Below, piece after piece: positions 1 through 5,580 of a stretch of DNA of 5,580 bases; position 1 is the stretch's first letter; the number at the start of each line of letters is the position of its first letter. A program made the translations under genes and the position numbers. The stretch spans positions 1 to 5,580 of the forward strand of contig JALXCX010000271.1 of NCBI GenBank assembly GCA_026990725.1. Direction: 5' to 3'. Under the pieces are notes generated by a model, which worked only from the letters and a program-made list of their open reading frames with translations, was not told where the DNA came from and made no database searches. This DNA is from Desulfobulbaceae bacterium. GTDB lineage: Bacteria; Desulfobacterota; Desulfobulbia; Desulfobulbales; Desulfobulbaceae.

Positions 1-336
1 GATGACGGAACAGTCTGCCCTGTTGCCGAGATTCTTGAATGGGTGGTGTCACATCAGCTCAAACCGGACTTTACCTTCGCCGATAGCTGGGTGCGATATG
101 GGTATCTGATGGCAGCGGCCATTGATTTTGAGGCTATGGGGCATCAGCTCGGCAGGCAGGTACTTGCCGTTTTGCGTGGTCATGATGTCGGTGAAATGGC
201 CATCCAGAGTCCGGAAGATTCTTATCTAGCAATTAATCGGGCCCGGGCTGCACGATTGGGAATAGATCTGCCGGTAAGTATTCTGGAGGCGGCTGACAAG
301 GTGTATGATACGATGGAACCGGAAAAGGCTCATTAA
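1..336 (+). CDS. ABC-type substrate-binding protein, C-terminal part (5' end outside window)
   Basis: The reading frame is open from base 1 to the TAA at 334-336, giving 111 residues of a larger protein; the GTG at 43 is simply an internal valine. The visible part resembles the end of the ABC_sub_bind (PF04392) family. An aromatic stretch (DSWVRYGYL) leads to a helix with the pattern xxxGxQxGRQVLAVLRG, then a short strand, then LAINRARAARLGIDLPVSIL and a final helix EAADKVYD. That order (GxQ..A..vL.G, then iN...A..LGi.lP..lL..AD.v) is the usual C-terminal signature. Family members are about 320-340 residues, lipid-anchored or exported, and bind small ligands in the periplasm. The signal peptide and N-terminal lobe lie outside the window, so export is not seen. 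The hybrid kinase starts 12 bases downstream, suggesting co-transcription and a possible role in ligand presentation rather than uptake. The ligand cannot be predicted. Confidence 0.72.
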   Translation, partial: DDGTVCPVAEILEWVVSHQLKPDFTFADSWVRYGYLMAAAIDFEAMGHQLGRQVLAVLRGHDVGEMAIQSPEDSYLAINRARAARLGIDLPVSILEAADKVYDTMEPEKAH

Positions 337-348
337 GATAGATTTGTT

Positions 349-3087
349 GTGAAAGAAAAACAGAGTACATCCCGGCCGGGTCGAATCTATTCGCTGAGAA
401 TGCGACTCATGGCAATGAGTTTTGTCCTGATCCTGTTGCCCATGTCGCTGGTTGCCTGGTCTGTTCTTTATCTTGTCCGGGATCATCTTTCTCAGGATGC
501 AAGTGCTCAGTTGCAGTCAGATCTTGCCACAGCTTCATTGTTTTTTCAGGGGCAGGTAGAGAGAACACGTTCTGCCGTACTCTCTGTGTCAAGGGATAAT
601 GTCGTAAAAACTACTCTTCGTCTGGATATCGCCAGCCAGCTTCGCAAGTATCTTGCCGCCCAGAAAGAACAGTACGGGCTCGATTTTTTGATAATTATTA
701 CTCCGGAAGGAAAAGTCGCTCTCTCATATCTTGCCGAGGGCGAAAAAAATGCCGGGTTTTCAAATATTGATTTTTCCGATCACCCGGTGGCTTCTTCTGT
801 CAAACAGAAAAAAGGACTGGCCTGTACATTGCTTGAAGATCATCCTTTTTTGTTGAGGCTTCTGGAGCGCAAGGGAAAAAACATTGAAGCCCGGCCAGTG
901 GTTTTTGTTGAGGCAGCGGCCAGAATAATCCTGCGGGAAAAGTATCTCGGAACGGTGCTTGGTGGTTTTCTGGTGACTGGTAATCAGGATTTGCTTGACG
1001 GGATAGAAGAAGTTGTGGGCGCAGCTCAGGTAGAATTTGTCGCCGCTGACAGAATGGTCGCCGGACGAGATATTGTTGATCCTGAGACGGGCAGGCGTCA
1101 GAAGTTTTTTCCGGTACCTCTTGACTACGCACATCATGTTTCCCCTGGAGTGGCTCATCCTATAAAACCTTCTTTTACCGAGGAGGAAAAAGTCTTTGAT
1201 TACCTGCCATTGACCATCCCCGGTCTGGAACCTGAACTGGCCCTTGTTGTTGAACGGCCTCTGGCCGATTATCTTCAGGTTCTTGAGAGCATCAGCGGAG
1301 TTTTGCTTTCAGTGTTTGCGGCAGCTGTTGCTGCAGCGCTTTGGGCCGCTTTCTTTATGTCCCGTTCTATTGCCCGGCCTTTACAAAATGTTGTCCACTC
1401 CATGGAAACCGTTCGTCGGGGAGAGCGATTTGTTCCTCTGCCTGACAGGCGGGATGACGAAGTCGGGGCGCTCATATCAGGCTACAATGGCATGGCCCTT
1501 GCCCTTGAAAACAGAATTACTGAACTTGGCCATGAGATAAACAATAGAGAGCTGGCTGAAAAACAGCTGGCAACCGAATCTGAACGATTGCGCATAACCC
1601 TGCAATCCATGGCTGAGGCGGTCGTAGCCGCTGACACGGAAGGGCGGATCGTCCTGATGAACAGGGTCGCCGAGCAATGGGTCGGGCGCGGGAGGCAGGA
1701 GGCCGTTGGGCGCCTGGTGAACGAAGTTTTTCAACTTACCTGTCCTGATGCCGGAACCGGGTATATTGATCTGTTGAGCTGGCTTAAGAATGAAGATCAG
1801 CAGCAGGCTGCTGTTGATTTACACATGAATAATTCCTCCGAAGGAGAGCGGATTGTCACGCTCAGCGGCTCGCGGCTTGTTGACAGTAATCAGCAGATTT
1901 TTGGTTTAGTGCTGGTTTTGCGGGATGTAACCGGCCAGCGTCGAATAGAGGCTGAGGTCGCAAGAGGACAGAAGCTTGAGTCCGTCGGGGTACTTGCTGG
2001 CGGCATTGCCCATGATTTTAATAATCTGCTCACAGCGATTCTTGGTAATCTCTCCCTGGCCAGAATGGTCTCTTCTCCCGGGGATGTCCATTACCAAAAC
2101 ATAACAGATGCGGAGAAGGCCAGCCTTCGGGCCCGCGAATTGACCCAGCAGTTGTTGACCTTTTCCCGTGGCGGAAGTCCTGTCAAAGGACATGTGCATC
2201 TTGAAGAATTGGTTCGTGAATCAGCAGAGTTTGTCATGCGTGGGTCCACTGTGCAGCTTCGCTTTTCAGCGGACAGGGATTTGTGGCAGGTCAAAGTGGA
2301 TCGGGGGCAAATTGGACAGGTTGTTGATAATCTGGTTATAAATGCCATGCAAGCCATGCCGGACGGCGGCTTTGTTGATATCCATGTGGGTAATTATGTG
2401 CCTGACAAACACTCTTTGCTTCCTCTTAATCGCTCACGGTGTGTTTGTCTTAGGATTAGGGATTACGGCTCAGGCATCAGTAAGGAGCATCTGGGACAGA
2501 TTTTTGACCCATATTTTACCACCAAAGATGTCGGTACCGGGCTTGGGCTTGCCATCTGTTTCTCCATTGTGAGTAAACATGGCGGTCATATTTCTGTGGA
2601 TTCGGAACCGGGTGCGGGGACTAGTTTTTATGTCTATCTGCCGGCTCTGGATGAAGAAAAAACACAAAATAAACAACAGGACGAAAAAATATCTGTTCTT
2701 CATTCAGGTGCCGGGAAACGGATACTGGTCATGGATGATGAGGATCTTGTCTGTACGGTTGTGAGCAATATCCTTGAGCATTTTGGCTACGAGGTCGATA
2801 TCTCCCATGATGGTGACCAAGCCATTGCAATGTACGCTCAGGCCTTTGAGCAGGGAAAGCGTTACGATCTTGTTATTATGGATATAACGATTCCAGGCGG
2901 CATGGGAGGGCAGGAGGCTGTCCAGCGGTTACTGGAGATCGATCCCCAGGTAAAAGCCATTGTCTCAAGCGGCTATTCCAGCCATGAAGTCATGGCTAAT
3001 TATGCCGATTACGGTTTTGCGGGTGTTGTGGTTAAGCCGTTTCGGATTAACGATCTGAGCGAGATGCTGGCCAGGCTTTTGGCGTAA
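349..3087 (+). CDS. Membrane hybrid sensor histidine kinase (Cache-like sensor, HAMP, PAS, HisKA, HATPase, receiver)
   Basis: This 912-residue protein should sense a periplasmic signal and autophosphorylate in the cytoplasm. Segments, in order: a basic N-terminus; TM1 at about 22-43; a periplasmic region of about 270 residues with a Cache-like strand near 111-127 (LDFLIIITPEGKV); TM2 at 315-337; HAMP at about 338-391 (RP at 343-344); a short coiled coil; PAS/PAC at about 412-533; and a dimerisation helix with phosphoacceptor H555 in AHDFNN. The ATPase boxes follow: N box N661/N665, G1 box D705-G709 (DYGSG), F box F719-F723 and G2 box GTGLGL at 729-734. After a linker at about 768-788 comes a receiver with acidic pocket D796/D797, phosphoacceptor D845, S873 and K896. 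All key residues are present, so it should be active. There is no Hpt or DNA-binding output, so the phosphate target lies elsewhere. The GTG start has only a weak upstream ribosome site; ATG at 400 (residue 18) is an alternative that keeps TM1. The sensor assignment is by size and one motif only. Confidence 0.93.
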   Translation: MKEKQSTSRPGRIYSLRMRLMAMSFVLILLPMSLVAWSVLYLVRDHLSQDASAQLQSDLATASLFFQGQVERTRSAVLSVSRDNVVKTTLRLDIASQLRKYLAAQKEQYGLDFLIIITPEGKVALSYLAEGEKNAGFSNIDFSDHPVASSVKQKKGLACTLLEDHPFLLRLLERKGKNIEARPVVFVEAAARIILREKYLGTVLGGFLVTGNQDLLDGIEEVVGAAQVEFVAADRMVAGRDIVDPETGRRQKFFPVPLDYAHHVSPGVAHPIKPSFTEEEKVFDYLPLTIPGLEPELALVVERPLADYLQVLESISGVLLSVFAAAVAAALWAAFFMSRSIARPLQNVVHSMETVRRGERFVPLPDRRDDEVGALISGYNGMALALENRITELGHEINNRELAEKQLATESERLRITLQSMAEAVVAADTEGRIVLMNRVAEQWVGRGRQEAVGRLVNEVFQLTCPDAGTGYIDLLSWLKNEDQQQAAVDLHMNNSSEGERIVTLSGSRLVDSNQQIFGLVLVLRDVTGQRRIEAEVARGQKLESVGVLAGGIAHDFNNLLTAILGNLSLARMVSSPGDVHYQNITDAEKASLRARELTQQLLTFSRGGSPVKGHVHLEELVRESAEFVMRGSTVQLRFSADRDLWQVKVDRGQIGQVVDNLVINAMQAMPDGGFVDIHVGNYVPDKHSLLPLNRSRCVCLRIRDYGSGISKEHLGQIFDPYFTTKDVGTGLGLAICFSIVSKHGGHISVDSEPGAGTSFYVYLPALDEEKTQNKQQDEKISVLHSGAGKRILVMDDEDLVCTVVSNILEHFGYEVDISHDGDQAIAMYAQAFEQGKRYDLVIMDITIPGGMGGQEAVQRLLEIDPQVKAIVSSGYSSHEVMANYADYGFAGVVVKPFRINDLSEMLARLLA

Positions 3088-3109
3088 TTATTCTGTTGAA
3101 GATTGATGG

Positions 3110-4243
3110 TCAGGTCATAAGAGCAAGAAGCAGTCGCGTTAAATCGGCCATGTCCTGAAGGCTTACTTCCTCATCAGTTGAGTGGACGTGGGTCATGCCC
3201 GTGGCGATAATTGCTGTCTGTAATCCCCGGCCGTTCAAGATGTTGGCATCACTGCCGCCTCCGGCGACCTCGTAGCGGAGGTCCATGCCAATTGCGCGGG
3301 CAGCCTGGTCAACAGTCTGAATGACCGCATCGTCGTTGTTAAGACGCATTACGGGGAAGTCCTCTTCCACCTGAAAGTCCAGCCCGGGAACTCCTCTGGC
3401 CTCACCGGTGGCATCCTGCCACTGTCCGATGACCTGGACAAAGGCCTGTTTCACCTCACTGGTCAGGTGCTGAAGTTTTTCCGTGGAGTGACTCCGTACT
3501 TCTCCGGCAATGGTTACTTTTTCCGGGACAATATTTGAAGCCGCTCCGCCCTGTATGGTGCCAAAGTTTACCGTGCTTTCGGCGTCAATTCTTCCTAAAG
3601 GCGATTTGGCCAGTGCTTCAGCTGCCAGGGTTATGGCATTAATACCCCATTCAGGATGGAGTCCGGCATGGGCGGCAACTCCGTTGACAGTGATTCTCAG
3701 TCGGTTGGCCGCCGGTGCTCCAATAATGACCCTGCCAAAGCCTGTAGAATCAAGGGAGTAGCCGGTTTGAGCCATAATGTCTCCGGGATCAAGAGCCTTT
3801 GCTCCAAGCAGGCCGATTTCTTCACAGGTTGTAAAAACGTATTCCATGGGAATATGGGGCAGATTCTGTTCGCGGATTATCTGCAGGGCCTCAATCAGAG
3901 CCGCTATGCCGGATTTATCGTCACTGCCCAGAATGGTATTGCCAAGACTTGTGAAGATGTCATTTTTTCGCACCACTTTAACGCCTGTTCCGGGCTGGAC
4001 AGTGTCGAGGTGGCAGTTGAAGAAAAGAGGCTCACGCTCAAGTTCGCCGGGAAAGCGAAAAAAAAGATTTCCGCAATCAGATCCGGTCTTCAAAGCAGAG
4101 TCATCCTCATACGGTTCATCCGCTCCTATCCCGCAGAGCATTTCTGTGACAAGTGCTGCCATGCGCCCCTCACTTCGTGAAGGGCTGTCTGTTTCGCAGA
4201 GTCGGGTAAAGGTAAGGGCCAGGCGTTCGGTATTTATATTCAT
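3110..4243 (-). CDS. M20-family zinc metallopeptidase, PepT/YqjE-like
   Basis: The 377-residue protein has the full set of di-zinc aminopeptidase motifs of the M20 family. H78 and D80 lie in CHLDTV, bridging D108 in GSDDKSG, catalytic base E141 and ligand E142 in TCEEIGLLG, D165 in SLDSTG, and the last histidine, probably H354, in THVHSTDEE. The insertion (lid or dimerisation) domain spans about 180-290 and includes the family-typical VNGVAAHAG at 187-194 and GGAASNIVP at 232-240. The length suits the PepT-like subgroup (for example Bacillus YqjE, about 370 residues) better than true tripeptidase T (about 410). There is no signal peptide, so a cytoplasmic enzyme trimming small peptides or removing acyl groups is expected; the substrate is not evident. 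It starts 11 bases after the ispDF stop, behind a run of seven A and without a clear Shine-Dalgarno sequence, so its translation may be coupled to ispDF. It ends 22 bases from the convergent kinase stop. Confidence 0.92.
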   Translation of the reverse strand: MNINTERLALTFTRLCETDSPSRSEGRMAALVTEMLCGIGADEPYEDDSALKTGSDCGNLFFRFPGELEREPLFFNCHLDTVQPGTGVKVVRKNDIFTSLGNTILGSDDKSGIAALIEALQIIREQNLPHIPMEYVFTTCEEIGLLGAKALDPGDIMAQTGYSLDSTGFGRVIIGAPAANRLRITVNGVAAHAGLHPEWGINAITLAAEALAKSPLGRIDAESTVNFGTIQGGAASNIVPEKVTIAGEVRSHSTEKLQHLTSEVKQAFVQVIGQWQDATGEARGVPGLDFQVEEDFPVMRLNNDDAVIQTVDQAARAIGMDLRYEVAGGGSDANILNGRGLQTAIIATGMTHVHSTDEEVSLQDMADLTRLLLALMT

Positions 4244-4254
4244 TTTTTTTAACG

Positions 4255-5454
4255 TTACGTTGTTGTTTGTTGCAGCAGGACGACCGCATGGGCGCTGATG
4301 CCTTCGCCGCGGCCGGTAAAACCCATCTTTTCTGTCGTGGTGGCTTTTATGTTAACATTTTCCTTTGTTGTCCCGCAGGTACGGGCAATGTTGCTTTGCA
4401 TCTGTTTCAGGTGCGGAGCAAGTTTTGGCTGCTGACAGATAATGGTTATGTCTGTGTTGCCAATACACATCTGTTGTTCTCCGGCAAGATCAATAACCTG
4501 TTCCAGGAGTTTCAGGCTGTCAATATCTTTGTACATCTTGTCAGTATCGGGAAAATGGCTGCCAATATCTCCTGCGCCCAAAGCGCCGAGAATGGCGTCA
4601 ATCAGGGCGTGAACCACTACGTCAGCGTCCGAATGACCTTTCAGCCCCAGTTTATAGGCGATCTCCACTCCGCCGAGAATCAGTTTTCTTCCCGGTACCA
4701 GACGGTGAGCGTCATAGCCGTGACCAATTTTCATTGCAGGGCTCCTGCTATGGATGAGACCCGAGGCAACGGCCAGGTCACCGGGTCTTGTAATCTTGAT
4801 ATTATGTTCACTTCCCTCAATTACACCGACTGAAATTCCGGCATGTTCCAGTAAAGAGGCTTCATCTGTCCCCTCAAATCCGGTTTTTTCGGCATGGATA
4901 TAAGCGTTGTCCAGAAGCTGACGCTCCATGGCCTGGGGGGTTTGCGCCTGCCAGAGGTGTTTGCGTTCAATGGTTTTTGTGATGAAGTTTTCAGTGACCT
5001 TTTTCAGAGTATCCTTTACCGGGACAGCGGCAATGACGGCTCCATGCGTCTTAATGCCCCGGAGGCACCTGTCAATAATGCTGTTGCTTACCAGGGGGCG
5101 TGCGCCGTCATGGACAAGGATATGTTGAACGCAGGAGGGGAGAATCTGCAGACCGTTGGCAACGGATTCCTGCCGTGTTTTTCCACCGGCGGCAAACAGC
5201 AGCCTTGAGGCATCGTTATGATCAAAAAAACAGAGAATATCATCTTGGGCTGATTGAAGAAAGCCAGCGGGTAGAACGACTGCTATAAATGGTGCTGAGG
5301 AGTGTTTCAGAAAGGTTGTAATGGTATGCAAAAGAATCGGTTTGCCTGCCAGCTCAAGAAACTGCTTGGGGCGGTCTGCGTTCATGCGGGTGCCAAAGCC
5401 GGCTGCCGGAAGAATAACCCCGACAGTCGGGAGAGCGGGAGGATGTTTTTTCAT
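4255..5454 (-). CDS. ispDF: Bifunctional IspD/IspF: MEP cytidylyltransferase fused to MEcPP synthase
   Basis: One 399-residue cytoplasmic enzyme carries two non-consecutive steps of the MEP isoprenoid pathway. The IspD half (1 to about 232) couples 2-C-methylerythritol 4-phosphate to CTP. It shows PAAGFGTRM with R23, RPKQF with K30, VHDGARP with D116, AVPVKDTLK, R164 ahead of LWQAQTPQ, EGTDEASLLE and NIKITRP with K220. The IspF half (241-399) makes the cyclic diphosphate. It shows metal ligands D248 and H250 in GYDAH and H282, plus GHSDAD at 273-278 and ATTTEKMGFTGRGEG at 371-385. The IspF half is 159 residues, the length of stand-alone E. coli IspF, and the linker is only about 10 residues. 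Such fusions are known in alpha-, epsilon- and some deltaproteobacteria. The ATG at 5454 has AAGGAG 16 bases upstream, farther than usual, with a weaker AAGAGA about 10 bases upstream. A well-spaced internal site precedes the IspF methionine. Confidence 0.97.
   Translation of the reverse strand: MKKHPPALPTVGVILPAAGFGTRMNADRPKQFLELAGKPILLHTITTFLKHSSAPFIAVVLPAGFLQSAQDDILCFFDHNDASRLLFAAGGKTRQESVANGLQILPSCVQHILVHDGARPLVSNSIIDRCLRGIKTHGAVIAAVPVKDTLKKVTENFITKTIERKHLWQAQTPQAMERQLLDNAYIHAEKTGFEGTDEASLLEHAGISVGVIEGSEHNIKITRPGDLAVASGLIHSRSPAMKIGHGYDAHRLVPGRKLILGGVEIAYKLGLKGHSDADVVVHALIDAILGALGAGDIGSHFPDTDKMYKDIDSLKLLEQVIDLAGEQQMCIGNTDITIICQQPKLAPHLKQMQSNIARTCGTTKENVNIKATTTEKMGFTGRGEGISAHAVVLLQQTTT
4742..4746 (-). 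promoter_or_regulatory. Candidate internal ribosome binding site before the IspF half
   Basis: Read on the minus strand, AGGAG lies 7 bases upstream of the in-frame ATG at 4734-4732, which encodes M241. That methionine is exactly where stand-alone IspF proteins begin (MKIGHGYDAH here). The site falls in the linker codons for H-S-R-S-P-A. It is a better spaced ribosome site than the one seen for the full-length start at 5454. Function is inferred; AGGAG can occur by chance in coding DNA. Confidence 0.4.
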
Positions 5455-5470
5455 ACCAAACTTGTCTCTT

Positions 5471-5476
5471 CTCCTT
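5471..5476 (-). promoter_or_regulatory. ispDF: Probable ribosome binding site for ispDF (long spacing)
   Basis: The minus strand reads AAGGAG here, a strong Shine-Dalgarno core, but it ends 16 bases before the ATG at 5454, longer than the usual 5-10. A weaker purine run AAGAGA at 5470-5465 leaves about 10 bases. I found no alternative start codon nearer the strong core in the right frame. The site begins about 5 bases after the presumed rnpB 3' end, so ispDF has almost no leader of its own. Confidence 0.5.
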
Positions 5477-5481
5477 GAAAA

Positions 5482-5580
5482 ATGGGGTGGCTGTAAGCCG
5501 AATTCTGTCCCTGTTGCCAGGGCCTGATCATTTGACTGGGATGCCGGTCGCCCGGCACCTCATGCAACCTACCCGGAGGT
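5482..5580 (-). ncRNA. rnpB: RNase P RNA (rnpB), 3' portion; gene continues beyond window
   Basis: This is the catalytic RNA of ribonuclease P, which trims the 5' leader from tRNA precursors. Only the last 100 or so bases are in the window. On the minus strand three landmarks of bacterial (A-type) RNase P RNA appear in order. First, CCGGGTAGGTTGCATGAG (within 5559-5578) matches the E. coli CCGGGTAGGCTGCTTGAG region. Next, a perfect P18-type hairpin (stem 5540-5547 with 5552-5559) is closed by a GCGA tetraloop. Last, the conserved 3' block ACAGAATTCGGCTTA at 5508-5494 contains the distal strand of P4. Between them a second hairpin, CCCTG-GCAA-CAGGG (5522-5509), is probably P19, which E. coli lacks. 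The exact 3' end is uncertain: the CCACCCC at 5490-5484 is probably the 3' strand of P1, whose partner lies outside the window. A run of five T follows at 5480-5476. Confidence 0.95.

Noticed and set aside
43..336. A complete small gene starting at GTG 43
   Set aside because: The same frame is open to base 1 with family-consistent residues and the product would lack most of a binding protein; this is a gene cut by the window edge.
760..1158. Minus-strand open frames of 132 and 110 codons opposite the kinase sensor region
   Set aside because: They overlap each other in different frames, have low-complexity, unfamily-like translations, and sit antisense to a continuous kinase frame.
3656..4298. 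Two overlapping plus-strand open frames of about 174 codons opposite the peptidase
   Set aside because: They occupy two different frames antisense to a peptidase with all catalytic residues; they look like shadows of its codon use.
4267..4833. Plus-strand open frame of 188 codons opposite ispDF
   Set aside because: It lies fully antisense to the IspF half, whose motifs are intact; the translation shows no recognisable domain and there is no convincing ribosome site.
5476..5490. Intrinsic terminator for rnpB (CCACCCC followed by A and five T)
   Set aside because: No local hairpin precedes the T run: the partner of CCACCCC would be at the 5' end of rnpB outside the window, so a terminator cannot be supported from these bases.
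5321..5527. Plus-strand open frame of 68 codons ending in GGCKPNSVPVARA
   Set aside because: Its end is the antisense translation of the conserved 3' block of RNase P RNA, a well-known false protein, and its start overlaps the beginning of ispDF in the opposite strand.

Overview
The window looks like ordinary chromosomal DNA from a Gram-negative bacterium, most likely a deltaproteobacterium-type anaerobe (Desulfobacterota, perhaps Desulfobulbales). That placement is inference. It rests on the fused IspD-IspF enzyme, on a large hybrid sensor kinase sitting beside a substrate-binding protein, and on roughly even base composition. No 16S rRNA or other decisive marker is present.

Left half (1-3087, plus strand): the window opens inside a gene whose C-terminal part resembles the ABC_sub_bind family of periplasmic substrate-binding proteins. 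Twelve bases later comes a 912-residue hybrid sensor histidine kinase. It has two membrane segments around a periplasmic Cache-like sensor, then HAMP, PAS, the H/N/G kinase boxes and a C-terminal receiver. The spacing implies one operon, and the binding protein may present its ligand to the kinase. No ABC permease or ATPase gene is visible.

Right half (minus strand, read from 5580 down to 3110): the 3' end of the RNase P RNA gene (rnpB), then the bifunctional isoprenoid enzyme IspDF, then an M20-family PepT/YqjE-like metallopeptidase. Only about 27 bases separate rnpB from ispDF, and 11 bases separate ispDF from the peptidase. The three may therefore share transcription from a promoter outside the window. 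IspDF performs the third and fifth steps of the MEP pathway; the peptidase has no obvious metabolic link to it.

The two transcription units converge with only 22 bases between the stop codons, and no clear terminator hairpin is visible there. There are no tRNA genes, CRISPR arrays, insertion sequences or long repeats, and no gene-free stretch over 300 bases. I see no strong case for an undescribed system. The best leads are a well-placed internal ribosome binding site in front of the IspF half of ispDF, the close rnpB-ispDF junction, and the binding protein-kinase pair.
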